Positions 1 to 7,936 are shown, counted from the first letter of the stretch. The stretch: 14,562 nucleotides of DNA from UBA9630 sp037137555 (GCA_037137555.1 JBAXKA010000024.1:1-14562), one strand, 5' to 3'. The notes: a model not told the origin generated them from the letters alone. Translations and numbers: made by a program.

Positions 1-1
1 G

Positions 2-292
2 GTTAACATGAGTTCTGGGGCGGTTTTGGAAAATTCAGTTTTAAATAATCTTAAAAAATTCGGTCAAATCAATTATTATCAGCGTCGGAATGGCATTGAA
101 ATTGATTTTATAATTGATAAAAAAATCGCAATAGAAGTTAAGAACCAAGGAAATCGGTTTTATTATGAAAAGACAATGAAAGTGGCAGCTGATTTGGAAT
201 TATCGGAGGTTTATATTGTGAGTCAAAAATATTGCTCTGATGAGGGTATTATATTAGGAAGATTTATAAATAAAAAAAGTCAGATAAAATAA
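2..292 (+). CDS. DUF4143-type AAA ATPase, C-terminal fragment (5' end outside window)
   Basis: The frame is open to the left edge, so this is the tail of a longer gene and the ATG at 8 is probably internal. Counting from that ATG, the residues QRRNGIEIDFII followed by AIEVK (E31, D33, E43, K45) form the PD-(D/E)XK-like core seen in the C-terminal DUF4143 domain of a widespread family of archaeal and bacterial AAA ATPases. The preceding GAVLENSVLNNLKK is the helix that usually leads into that core. The family's N-terminal P-loop ATPase domain would lie upstream. The cellular role of the family is poorly defined; mobile-element or toxin-like roles have been suggested. The gene ends 22 bases before the next start. 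Family assignment is from motif memory; function is not inferred. Confidence 0.7.
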   Translation, partial: VNMSSGAVLENSVLNNLKKFGQINYYQRRNGIEIDFIIDKKIAIEVKNQGNRFYYEKTMKVAADLELSEVYIVSQKYCSDEGIILGRFINKKSQIK

Positions 293-314
293 TTGATAAT
301 ATAAAGATAAATCA

Positions 315-2588
315 ATGAAAACAATAAATAAAAAACACGGAAGTTTGATGATTGGCGTTCTTATTATGATGCTGGTTGTTTCAGCGACTTCAATTGCGAT
401 TGTTAGTCGTTCGAGACATGGTGCGACACTTGTGACTGATTCTGAAAAGGGTTATAGCGCCTATCAATCTTCTGATACTAATTCAGAAAACTCTTTGAAT
501 AAGTTAAAAATGTTAGATAATAATATTATTGAAAATAAAATTCCAGAGAATACGATCATGAGTGATATTTGCGATGGGATAACAAGTTGTTTCGATAAAA
601 ATGGTGTGTCGATTGCCACTGATAAAAAAGTCGCAGATATTTTTCAAATTCAAGGCGTTGATAGTGTTGCAGGAATTGGACGCAAAATTCAATTGGGCGT
701 GAGTGATCGCATTGAGAATGGAATGACTGGTGCCAATATTAGTGTGGCGAATTGTGGCACTGCAGATGCGGTCTGTACATTTAATAGATGTGATTTAAAA
801 TTAACGCTTACGCCTGGATCAGCTACTAGCCTTAGTAAAATTAAGGATTATGAAATAAGAAAATCAATCAATGAAAATTTAAGTGATAATGTATACGGCT
901 GGAGATTTGTTAGTAATCCCACTGTTTCAGCTGGAGATCAATCGATAAGATTAAATAATGGCGATGCTTATTTCTCAGAAAGTACTGGTGCTCAAACTGA
1001 CGGACAATATGGTAAGACTTATTATTTTACAGTTAAAGCACGAAATAAAAATCCACTTAGCTTAGACTCTCTCTATGTGGTGAGTGGTGCTTCTGGCAAA
1101 ATATCTACAAAAATAACACTGGACTTTTTGCAGGATTGTAAAGACGATGTTGATGATGTGCAATTATATGGTAAGGGCTGTATTGCTACTGGCACACAAC
1201 CAGATGGAACAATACTTGCAACGAAGACATATAACTGTTGCAATGGCACGGAATGTTATGAGGCAAGTCCTCACTGGAGTCCAGATGTGCCACATAACTG
1301 TGCACTTGAAAAATGCGATAATAGCAATCAGGAAGGTTATAAAGATGAAGTTAGCACTGATTCTGCTAATGGTGATAATGGAAAATTAAGCGGATTGGGT
1401 TATTGTGGATCAGCAGAAGTTTGTAAACCTGGTGATTCATGTGCTCATCCTTATCGTACTGTGGGTTATTGTAAAACATTAAAACCAGCAAGTAATAATT
1501 CAATCGCAGGAGTTATTGCAACTATTTGGTCGCCTCAAAATTACCAAGATGTTGATATGAATCCAATTAAATTTAGCACCGTTGTTAATGTTCAAAGTCA
1601 ACCGCGTTGTTCTCGGCATGATTGTCCAAGTCCAGTTGTAACAGATGCTAATGCTAATACCTATTGCGGTGCATTACCATTTGCGGGAACAAGATGGAAT
1701 GTTAGTGGCACGACTTGCAATCAACAAACTTGCGGAGATTATACTATTACAAAAAATTGTGCTCTGCAATGTAATCCTGGTTATCATCCGTCAGGTATTG
1801 CTACAACAGGTTATCCCAGCGGAACATGTTGTCATCAAGATTGTCCAGCTTTCCCTTATGGAACAAATTGTGGAACAAATCCAAGTTATGGCACCTATAC
1901 AAATAACAGCACATGTGCGGATAGATGTGCCACTGCTTCGCAAATTGGTTATGTCGTTACAAAAACATGTAACTTGAGTTGTCAGGGTGGCTTTCGTGGT
2001 GATGGAGCAAATACTGATTATCCAAATGGGACATGTTGCACAGAGCAATGCAACTATATGGACAGCTATTGTCCATATAATAATTGTTCAAATAAATATT
2101 GTTATGAAAATTCTTGTCGTCTGAAAACTACAGGAGGAACTTGTTGGAACTATGTTGGTTGTTCAGGTTATCCATATTGTAGTCAAGGTTGTGGTTTTAC
2201 ATATTGGGGTTATCCGTATTGTAATAAATATTGTGGATCATCCCCAGCAGGTGCTTATTCATATTGGAGTTATTCTTGCAATGATAATCCAAGTTGTCCA
2301 CCAGCACCTTATTGCGCTTGCGGATATGCTTCAACTTGTGTGGATTATGGTTGTTATACTGGAGGAAGCTATACTTGTAATCCAGTTCCAGCTTGTGGAT
2401 CTGGTCCAAGTTGTCCTTGTGGTGTTGGGGGAAGTTGTTCGGCTAGTTGTGGTGGAGTTTCTGATAGCAGGTATTGCATGGCATGTGAAGTTGTAGTGCC
2501 ATCGGGTGGTAGCGGAAGTGGTGGAAATGGTGGAAATGGTGGAAATGGTGGAGGTACTATTGGCACAAGCACAAGTAATAAGAGATAG
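315..2588 (+). CDS. Large cysteine-rich surface protein with pilin-like N-terminus
   Basis: A 757-residue protein. A short basic leader ends in HG (residues 8-9) and is followed by about 20 hydrophobic residues (SLMIGVLIMMLVVSATSIAI), which resembles a type IV prepilin or PilX/GspK-like N-terminus; the usual Glu at +5 is absent. Residues about 30-270 form a globular part with few Cys. From about residue 275 onward the chain is packed with Cys (about 58 in the whole protein). Residues about 437-509 and 510-579 are two copies of a ~70-residue repeat, each ending in a C-x3-C ... G-T-C-C-x3-C pattern. Then comes a Cys/Tyr/Gly-rich stretch and a glycine-rich tail (SGGSGSGG, GGN repeats). So many Cys suggest an exported, disulfide-bonded, protease-resistant surface protein; an attachment or pilus-tip role is inference. 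No named family is recognised. The start is the first ATG of the frame, just before the hydrophobic helix. Confidence 0.75.
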   Translation: MKTINKKHGSLMIGVLIMMLVVSATSIAIVSRSRHGATLVTDSEKGYSAYQSSDTNSENSLNKLKMLDNNIIENKIPENTIMSDICDGITSCFDKNGVSIATDKKVADIFQIQGVDSVAGIGRKIQLGVSDRIENGMTGANISVANCGTADAVCTFNRCDLKLTLTPGSATSLSKIKDYEIRKSINENLSDNVYGWRFVSNPTVSAGDQSIRLNNGDAYFSESTGAQTDGQYGKTYYFTVKARNKNPLSLDSLYVVSGASGKISTKITLDFLQDCKDDVDDVQLYGKGCIATGTQPDGTILATKTYNCCNGTECYEASPHWSPDVPHNCALEKCDNSNQEGYKDEVSTDSANGDNGKLSGLGYCGSAEVCKPGDSCAHPYRTVGYCKTLKPASNNSIAGVIATIWSPQNYQDVDMNPIKFSTVVNVQSQPRCSRHDCPSPVVTDANANTYCGALPFAGTRWNVSGTTCNQQTCGDYTITKNCALQCNPGYHPSGIATTGYPSGTCCHQDCPAFPYGTNCGTNPSYGTYTNNSTCADRCATASQIGYVVTKTCNLSCQGGFRGDGANTDYPNGTCCTEQCNYMDSYCPYNNCSNKYCYENSCRLKTTGGTCWNYVGCSGYPYCSQGCGFTYWGYPYCNKYCGSSPAGAYSYWSYSCNDNPSCPPAPYCACGYASTCVDYGCYTGGSYTCNPVPACGSGPSCPCGVGGSCSASCGGVSDSRYCMACEVVVPSGGSGSGGNGGNGGNGGGTIGTSTSNKR
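2520..2546 (+). repeat. 9-bp tandem repeat (GGTGGAAAT x3)
   Basis: Three exact copies of GGTGGAAAT, followed by a partial fourth, encode the Gly-Gly-Asn repeats in the tail of the cysteine-rich surface protein. The unit is a multiple of three, so copy-number slippage would change tail length without breaking the frame. Confidence 0.85.
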
Positions 2589-2603
2589 GTAATTAAAAAA
2601 AAT

Positions 2604-3368
2604 ATGTTTAAAAAAATAGTATTTGTTTTTCTGGTAATATTAGGTCTTGGAATTCTGGTATTTTATTTTAGAGCCAAAATAGCAGGAATAATCAAGAAGA
2701 AAGAAATTAAACAAGAAATTATTGTGGAACAAAAAAAACCGCAAGAGTTAGTTGAAGTCAAGAAGCAATCAGCATTTAGTTGTATAAACAAAGATATTAA
2801 AACTAGAAATGTTGAAAATATTGAATTTCTTAAAAAGCAGGGGATTATAAAAGAGGGAGATTTGATAGTGCTTCGCGCAATTACTTTTGTTGATTCTAAC
2901 GAAAAGAATGGCCAGCCTCAGTATGCCTATCTATTCAAGAATCAAGCATTAATGATGGGTTTTGATCTTGGAAATGGCGAAGTTAAATTATTTGATAAGT
3001 TGCCAATTTCTCCTGATGAAAAAGCTGAAATCAAAAAAATAGATGGTGAAGTTAGCCAGGACATTAGTCAGTTATTTTTTCTTCAGCCTGATTATCCAGA
3101 ATTGCCAGTGGCTTTTCTAGAAAATAGTTTAGAAAAATCAATCGAACTTTTGGAAAATAATGAAAAGTATCAAGCGGAAACCAAAAATAATCCAAAACTT
3201 TTTGAAAAATTTTCTGCGATGGCGGTATATGAAAAAGAAAAGGGTTGGATGTGGCGCTTTGATTTTTTCGATAATACTGAGGGAAAAAATGAGTCATTGG
3301 GTTTTACGGTTAATCCAGAATCAGGAAAAGAAGCAGTTATTGTTTCAGATGGAAAAGAGGCTGTGTAA
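2604..3368 (+). CDS. Single-pass membrane protein of unknown function
   Basis: A 254-residue protein. Residues about 4-24 (KIVFVFLVILGLGILVFYF) form one transmembrane helix or uncleaved signal anchor. A Lys/Glu-rich, probably helical linker (about 28-55) follows, then a soluble domain containing a single Cys. The end, with GWMWRFDFF and then GFTVNPESGKEAVI, resembles the strand pattern of PepSY-like domains (aromatic strand, turn, strand with Gly), but this is weak. It starts 15 bases after the cysteine-rich gene and ends 7 bases before ligA, so it may be co-transcribed with either. No Shine-Dalgarno sequence is visible. The name stays hypothetical; an extracytoplasmic position for the soluble domain is inferred from the N-terminal anchor. 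Confidence 0.7.
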   Translation: MFKKIVFVFLVILGLGILVFYFRAKIAGIIKKKEIKQEIIVEQKKPQELVEVKKQSAFSCINKDIKTRNVENIEFLKKQGIIKEGDLIVLRAITFVDSNEKNGQPQYAYLFKNQALMMGFDLGNGEVKLFDKLPISPDEKAEIKKIDGEVSQDISQLFFLQPDYPELPVAFLENSLEKSIELLENNEKYQAETKNNPKLFEKFSAMAVYEKEKGWMWRFDFFDNTEGKNESLGFTVNPESGKEAVIVSDGKEAV

Positions 3369-3375
3369 TAGTTTT

Positions 3376-5547
3376 ATGCAAAAAGATCAAACACAATTAA
3401 AAGAACGGATTCAAAAACTTTCAGCCGAGATTAATAAATTGCGATATGAATATCATGTGCTGGATAAGCCTGATGCAACGGATGAAATTTATGATTCTCT
3501 TATGCAAGAATTGCGTGCTCTGGAAGAAAAATATCCTGAGTTTAAATTTAGCGATTCACCAACACAACGAATTGGCGGAAAGTCATTGGATAAATTTCAA
3601 AAAGTTTTGCACAAAACTAGGCAATGGTCATTTAACGATGCTTTTAATTTTGAGGAAATAAAAAATTGGGAAGAAAAAATCAAAAGAATGCTTGTGAAAA
3701 TTCAAAATACACCTCACTCTAACCCTCTCCTTGGTAAGGAGAGGGGACAGGAGGCTGGGGGTGAGGTGAGTTATGTTTGCGAGCTCAAGATTGATGGATT
3801 AAAAGTTATTTTGACTTATAAAAATGGCCACTTTGTTAGTGGCGCAACAAGAGGTGATGGTATGATCGGTGAGGATGTGAGTGAAAATTTAAAAACTATT
3901 TTTAATATTCCCTTAAAATTAAATCAGCCAATAGATTGTATCGTCGTGGGGGAATGTTTTATGGGCAAAAAAGAATTAGCTAGAATTAATAAATTGCGTG
4001 CGAAAAAAAGTGAAGCACTATTTGCTAATTCACGCAATGCCGCCGCCGGATCAATTCGTCAACTTGATCCAAAAATTGCTTCTGAAAGAAGGCTTGAATG
4101 TTTTGTGTATGATATTGATTGGATTGACCTCACCCCAGCCCTCTCCTTGGTAAGGAGAGGGAGTGAGAAAAATATTAAAATGCCAGAAACGCAAATTGCT
4201 GAATTGGAACTTTTAGAGGCATTGGGTTTTCGGGTGAATGAAAATTATCGGTTGTGTGAAAGTGTTGATGAGATTGAAAATTATTATTCTGAGTGGACGA
4301 AAAAAAAAGATAAAGAGGATTTTGGAATTGATGGTGTGGTGCTAAAAATAAATTCGCGAAAATTGCAAGAAAAATTGGGCTACACGGGGAAATCTCCGCG
4401 CTGGGGAATTGCTTATAAATTTCCAGCAGAAAAAGTTACAACCATTGTGGAAGCTATCGGTGTGCAAGTTGGTCGCACCGGAGCACTTACGCCCGTGGCA
4501 CATTTACGCCCAGTCTTAGTGGCTGGTTCAATGGTTTCTCGTGCAACATTGCATAATGAAGATGAAATTAAAAAATTAGATTTGATGATTGGCGACACAG
4601 TTGTGATTCAAAAAGCTGGCGATGTTATTCCAGAAATAATAGAAGTGTTGATTGGTTTGCGAACAGGCAGAGAAAAAATATTTGTAATGCCAACGATTTG
4701 CCCGATCTGTGGCAGTCCCGTTGAAAAAGAAAATATTGGTGCAAAAGCAGAAAAGAGTGCAGCTATTTATTGTGTTAATCCAAAATGTTTTGCTGTGGAA
4801 AAAGAAAAAATTATTCATTTTGTTTCTAAAAAAGGTTTTAATATCGATGGCTTAGGAGAGAAAATTGTTGAGCAGTTGATTGGCGAAGGCGTAATTGCTA
4901 ATATGGCGGAAATATTTGAATTAAAAAAAGGCGATTTGCAGCCGCTGGAACGGTTTGCGGAAAAGTCGGCGGATAATTTAATTTTGGCGATTGAAAAAAG
5001 CAAACAAATTGCATTAGAAAAATTTTTGTATGCGTTGGGGATTCGTTATGCGGGAGAAGAAACGGCAGTGCTTGTTTCAAGGAGTTTGTGTGAAGTGCTG
5101 GGTGTGGAAATAAATAATTTAAAAGAACTGATAAATAATTTGCCAAAAATAACCAAAGAAGAATTTTTGAAAATAAAAGGCATTGGCGAAAAGTCGGCAG
5201 AAAGTTTGAATCAATGGTTTTCGGATGATGAAAATATTAAATTATTAGAAAAAATGCGAGAAGCTGGGGTGAATATTATCGTAGAGACGAGGCATGCCTC
5301 GTCTATGCAGGCAACAGGCAAATTGCAAAATAAAATTTTTGTGCTTACGGGAGAAGCGGGAAGCTGGACAAGAGATGAGTTAAAAGATATGATTAGAAAA
5401 GCAGGAGGAAATATTTCCTCATCCGTTAGCAAAAAAACCGACTTTGTTTTGGCCGGAGAAAATCCCGGATCTAAATATGCCAAGGCGAAAGAATTGAATG
5501 TGAAAATTATCAACGAAGAAGAATTTAATGAAATGCTAAAAATATGA
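3376..5547 (+). CDS. ligA: NAD+-dependent DNA ligase LigA
   Basis: Seals nicks in duplex DNA using NAD+; essential for Okazaki fragment joining and repair. The domains appear in the usual order: Ia domain (LRYEYHVLDKPDATDEIYDSL), adenylation domain with catalytic K138 in CELKIDG, OB fold (VQVGRTGALTPVA), Cys4 zinc finger (C442, C445, C466, C471), helix-hairpin-helix region, and a C-terminal BRCT domain (KIFVLTGEAGSWTRDELK to the end). The product is 723 residues, about 50 more than usual. The excess is explained largely by three palindromic insertions read in frame, at residues about 112-131, 252-264 and 637-644. The ATG at 3376 is chosen because it gives the normal N-terminus right after the preceding stop; an upstream in-frame ATG at 3160 would lie inside the previous gene. 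The stop overlaps the gatC start (ATGA). Confidence 0.97.
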   Translation: MQKDQTQLKERIQKLSAEINKLRYEYHVLDKPDATDEIYDSLMQELRALEEKYPEFKFSDSPTQRIGGKSLDKFQKVLHKTRQWSFNDAFNFEEIKNWEEKIKRMLVKIQNTPHSNPLLGKERGQEAGGEVSYVCELKIDGLKVILTYKNGHFVSGATRGDGMIGEDVSENLKTIFNIPLKLNQPIDCIVVGECFMGKKELARINKLRAKKSEALFANSRNAAAGSIRQLDPKIASERRLECFVYDIDWIDLTPALSLVRRGSEKNIKMPETQIAELELLEALGFRVNENYRLCESVDEIENYYSEWTKKKDKEDFGIDGVVLKINSRKLQEKLGYTGKSPRWGIAYKFPAEKVTTIVEAIGVQVGRTGALTPVAHLRPVLVAGSMVSRATLHNEDEIKKLDLMIGDTVVIQKAGDVIPEIIEVLIGLRTGREKIFVMPTICPICGSPVEKENIGAKAEKSAAIYCVNPKCFAVEKEKIIHFVSKKGFNIDGLGEKIVEQLIGEGVIANMAEIFELKKGDLQPLERFAEKSADNLILAIEKSKQIALEKFLYALGIRYAGEETAVLVSRSLCEVLGVEINNLKELINNLPKITKEEFLKIKGIGEKSAESLNQWFSDDENIKLLEKMREAGVNIIVETRHASSMQATGKLQNKIFVLTGEAGSWTRDELKDMIRKAGGNISSSVSKKTDFVLAGENPGSKYAKAKELNVKIINEEEFNEMLKI
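3710..3768 (+). repeat. Palindromic repeat element inside ligA, copy 1
   Basis: Nested inverted repeats: outer arms CACCTCAC/GTGAGGTG (3710-3717, 3761-3768) and inner arms CCCTCTCCTT/AAGGAGAGGG (3723-3732, 3736-3745) around a 3-base loop. It encodes about 20 residues (beginning TPHSNPLLGKERG) just before the conserved CELKIDG motif, where other LigA proteins have no such stretch. The composition is visibly more GC-rich than the surrounding gene. The insert keeps the frame open. Confidence 0.85.
4129..4167 (+). repeat. Palindromic repeat element inside ligA, copy 2
   Basis: Shares the exact 23-base core hairpin of copy 1 (arms CCCTCTCCTT/AAGGAGAGGG at 4139-4148 and 4152-4161, loop GGT), with shorter outer arms CTCAC/GTGAG (4129-4133, 4163-4167). 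The flank CCTCACCCCAGCC matches the reverse complement of the right flank of copy 1, so the element is effectively inverted. It is read in a different frame, giving LTPALSLVRRGS, in the loop before the conserved PETQ segment of the adenylation domain. Confidence 0.85.
5285..5304 (+). repeat. 20-bp perfect palindrome inside ligA, copy of a different element
   Basis: AGACGAGGCATGCCTCGTCT is its own reverse complement. It encodes part of ETRHASSMQ in the linker between the helix-hairpin-helix region and the BRCT domain, a tolerant position. The sequence differs from the two other ligA inserts, so it belongs to a second repeat family. Confidence 0.8.
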
Positions 5548-5825
5548 TAAGTAAAGACGGAGTAAAACATGTAGCTGGTCTAGCTAGAATTGGTGTTACG
5601 GAAAAAGAACTGGAGGGATTTTCTCATGATCTTTCGGCTACTTTGGATTGGATAAAGCAACTTGATGAAGTAAATGTTACTAAAATTCTTCCGACAGCGC
5701 ATATTACAGGAATGAATGATGTTTCCAGAGAAGATAATGCAGGCAGTTTTATAAATAGAGAAAAAATCGTGGAATTATTTCCGGAAAGTAAAAATGGATA
5801 TGCTAAAGTAAAAAGTGTATTATGA
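5544..5825 (+). CDS. gatC: Asp-tRNA(Asn)/Glu-tRNA(Gln) amidotransferase subunit C
   Basis: A 93-residue protein of normal GatC length. The family pattern is visible: the N-terminal helix (VKHVAGLARIGVTEKELEGF), then LSATLDWIKQLDEVNV and the extended C-terminal segment with SREDNAGSF ... FPESKNGYAKVKSVL. GatC is the small stabilising subunit of GatCAB, which converts mischarged Glu-tRNA(Gln) and/or Asp-tRNA(Asn) to the amide form. The start overlaps the ligA stop and the stop overlaps the gatA start (ATGA at both ends), so translation is probably coupled. gatB is not in the window and must be elsewhere if the complex is complete. Confidence 0.95.
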   Translation: MISKDGVKHVAGLARIGVTEKELEGFSHDLSATLDWIKQLDEVNVTKILPTAHITGMNDVSREDNAGSFINREKIVELFPESKNGYAKVKSVL

Positions 5826-7276
5826 TTAAAGAATTGCATCAAAAATTAATAAATAAAGAAATTACTTCAGAGCAATTAACTTTGGATTATTTGATGCGGA
5901 TTGAAGAAAAAGATAAAGATATTTTTGCTTATTTAACATTAACTAAAGATTTAGCCTTGGAACAAGCGCGAAAAGTGGATGCAAAAATTTCTCGAGGTGA
6001 AAAAATTGAATTACTCGAGGGAATTCCCGGAGCGATCAAGGATAATCTTTGTATCTCTGGTGTGAGAACAACGGCTGCCTCTAAGATTTTAGATAATTAT
6101 ATCGCACCTTATGACGCAACAGTAATTAAAAAGTTGAAAGAAGTTGGGGCAGTATTTTTGGGGAAAACAAATCTGGATGAATTTGCTATGGGATCATCAA
6201 CGGAAAATAGTGCCTATGGTGTTACAAAAAACCCGTTAGATTTAACTCGTGTTTCAGGTGGTTCATCTGGTGGTTCAGCGGCAGCCGTAGCCGCAGGTGA
6301 AGCCATTTGGGCATTAGGAACAGATACAGGCGGTTCAATTCGTGAGCCAGCTTCTTTTTGTGGAGTAGTGGGATTGAAGCCGACTTATGGTCGTGTTTCG
6401 CGTTATGGAGCAATTGCGATGGCATCAAGTCTGGATCAAATCGGACCACTGACAAAAAGTGTTGAAGACGCGGCCATTATTTTAAGTGTAATTGCGGGAC
6501 AAGATAACTTAGATGCTACTTCAGCGCATAGCACGGGAAAAGATTATACTAAATATTTAACTGGAGAAGTTCAAGGACTTAGGATTGGAATTGTGGCTGA
6601 ATATATCGATGGACTAGGTGAGAAAGAAAAGAAATCCATTCTTGAAGTTATTGAAAAATATAAAAAATTGGGAGCGGAAATCCTAGAAATTGAGTTGCCA
6701 TATGCAAAATATTCTCTAGCAACATACTATATTATTCAGCCTTGCGAGGTTAGCTCGAATTTGGCGAGATATGATGGAATAAAATATGGACTTAGTGTTG
6801 ATGATGAAAAAGACTCGGGCATAAAGGAAATTGGCATGCCTAAAAAACTCCTAGAAACCTATCTTGATTCTCGTCAATATGGTTTTGGCAAGGAAGTGAA
6901 GAGAAGAATTATGCTTGGAACATATGCACTTTCAGCTGGTTATTATGATGCCTATTATCTCAAAGCACAAAAAGTGCGAACACTAATTAAAAAAGATTTT
7001 GAAAAAGCATTTGAAAAAGTTGATTTGATTCTTGCTCCCACCGCACCGACACCAGCTTTTAAGCTAGGCGAAAAAACAGAGGACCCGTTGCAAATGTATT
7101 TGGCTGACATGTTTTCTATTACAGCTAATATTGTTGGAGTGCCGGCTATTTCTGTTCCAGGGCCGGAGGTTGAAGTTGATGGAAAGAAACTCCCGTTTGG
7201 ATTTCAGCTAATGGCAAAATGGTTTGATGAGGAAAATCTTTTGCGTGCGGCACATGCCTATGAAATAAATAAATAA
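5822..7276 (+). CDS. gatA: Asp-tRNA(Asn)/Glu-tRNA(Gln) amidotransferase subunit A
   Basis: A 484-residue amidase-signature enzyme, the glutaminase subunit of GatCAB that frees ammonia from glutamine for transamidation. The Ser-cisSer-Lys triad is intact: K73 in GIPGAIKDNLC, S148 in VSGGSSGGSAAA and nucleophile S172 in GTDTGGSIREPASF; the spacing matches known GatA proteins. The downstream GLKPTYGRVSRYG and the C-terminal PFGFQLMAKWFDEENLL are also typical. Length is normal and there is no internal disruption. It follows gatC with a 4-base overlap; ligA-gatC-gatA is one tightly packed unit. Confidence 0.97.
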   Translation: MIKELHQKLINKEITSEQLTLDYLMRIEEKDKDIFAYLTLTKDLALEQARKVDAKISRGEKIELLEGIPGAIKDNLCISGVRTTAASKILDNYIAPYDATVIKKLKEVGAVFLGKTNLDEFAMGSSTENSAYGVTKNPLDLTRVSGGSSGGSAAAVAAGEAIWALGTDTGGSIREPASFCGVVGLKPTYGRVSRYGAIAMASSLDQIGPLTKSVEDAAIILSVIAGQDNLDATSAHSTGKDYTKYLTGEVQGLRIGIVAEYIDGLGEKEKKSILEVIEKYKKLGAEILEIELPYAKYSLATYYIIQPCEVSSNLARYDGIKYGLSVDDEKDSGIKEIGMPKKLLETYLDSRQYGFGKEVKRRIMLGTYALSAGYYDAYYLKAQKVRTLIKKDFEKAFEKVDLILAPTAPTPAFKLGEKTEDPLQMYLADMFSITANIVGVPAISVPGPEVEVDGKKLPFGFQLMAKWFDEENLLRAAHAYEINK

Positions 7277-7293
7277 TTTTATTGAAAATAAAA

Positions 7294-7827
7294 ATGTTTT
7301 GGGAAACTTTTTTAACAGAAACAATCAATATCGCAAAAGCGTTTTACACTTCGCTTACTTTTTCAGTGATCAAACTTTTTTTGGAAATTTATGTAATCGT
7401 GATGCTAATAAATATTATCTTGCTACTCAAGCAACGAGGACTTGGTGCTGATATGCGTGATACACTTGTGGGAATGAATATTCCTCCAGAGCTGGCATAC
7501 AAAAAAAATAAATTAAAAGCGAAATGGCTGAAAGTCAAAGCAAAATTAAAAAGTGAAAATGAATCGGACTACAAAGTTGCGATTATTGAGGCAGATAAGA
7601 TTATCGAGGATTTAATTGCTAGAATGAATTATGCTGGTGAGAATATGAGCGAACGATTAGATAATATTACGCCTGGTCAAATTGAAAACATTGAAGATTT
7701 GCGTAAGGCACATGAAGTCAGAAATCGCATTATTCATGATGATAGTTTTATTCTGACTAAAGAAGAGGCGGAAAAAACATTTGATTATTACGAAGATTTT
7801 TTGAAATTTTTTATGGTATTTGATTAA
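7294..7827 (+). CDS. Membrane-anchored protein with HEPN-like C-terminal motif
   Basis: The product has about 177 residues from the ATG at 7294; a TTG at 7282 in the same frame would add four. One strongly hydrophobic helix (SVIKLFLEIYVIVMLINIILLL) lies near the N-terminus, followed by a Lys-rich cytoplasmic-side linker and a helical domain. The C-terminal helix contains RNRIIH within HEVRNRIIHDDSF. This fits the R-x4-6-H motif of HEPN domains, which in many toxins and defence proteins is an RNase site but in others is not catalytic. No Shine-Dalgarno is seen. It follows gatA by 17 bases and may be its last co-transcribed gene. The HEPN reading is motif-based inference; RNase activity is not claimed. 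Confidence 0.65.
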   Translation: MFWETFLTETINIAKAFYTSLTFSVIKLFLEIYVIVMLINIILLLKQRGLGADMRDTLVGMNIPPELAYKKNKLKAKWLKVKAKLKSENESDYKVAIIEADKIIEDLIARMNYAGENMSERLDNITPGQIENIEDLRKAHEVRNRIIHDDSFILTKEEAEKTFDYYEDFLKFFMVFD

Positions 7828-7841
7828 ATATTAGGCGATGA

Positions 7842-7870
7842 TTGACGCATTGAATTTTTTAAGCTAGAAT
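7842..7870 (+). promoter_or_regulatory. Sigma70-type promoter of the tRNA-fMet unit
   Basis: TTGACG (7842-7847) and TAGAAT (7865-7870) are separated by exactly 17 bases. The predicted transcription start is near 7877, about 15 bases before the first tRNA-fMet-like sequence. This looks like the native tRNA promoter, now separated from the intact tRNA by the GIY-YIG ORF. No other comparable promoter is seen before the three tRNAs. Confidence 0.65.
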
Positions 7871-7883
7871 AAACAATAGCTTG

Positions 7884-7936
7884 AAAGATATAGCGGGATG
7901 GAGCAACCTGCCTGCCGGCAGGCAGGTGGCATTCGT
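7884..7936 (+). repeat. Truncated 5' copy of tRNA-fMet, split by a palindrome
   Basis: AAAGATATAGCGGGATGG and the bases to 7906 repeat the start of the intact tRNA-fMet (8159-8179), with two extra bases before the acceptor; 17 bases are identical (7890-7906 and 8163-8179). After a 20-bp insert the match resumes: TGGCATTCGT (7927-7936) against TGGCAGCTCGT (8180-8190). The copy holds the 5' acceptor strand and D arm up to the start of the anticodon stem and then stops. It cannot form a tRNA. Confidence 0.8.
7906..7927 (+). repeat. 22-bp perfect palindrome (CCTGCCTGCC/GGCAGGCAGG)
   Basis: The arms are ACCTGCCTGCC and GGCAGGCAGGT with no loop. It interrupts the D loop of the truncated tRNA-fMet copy, between GAGCAA and TGGCA. 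Its GC content stands out from the AT-rich surroundings. I believe this is a common dispersed repeat in Patescibacteria (read as PAGRQV on the other strand), from memory. Confidence 0.85.

Noticed and set aside
2369..2572. Reverse-strand proline-rich ORF
   Set aside because: It mirrors the glycine-rich tail of the surface protein and has no independent start signals.
3160..3375. N-terminal extension of LigA by 72 residues from an in-frame ATG
   Set aside because: It lies entirely inside the preceding gene in another frame and has no LigA similarity; the conserved N-terminus begins after 3376.
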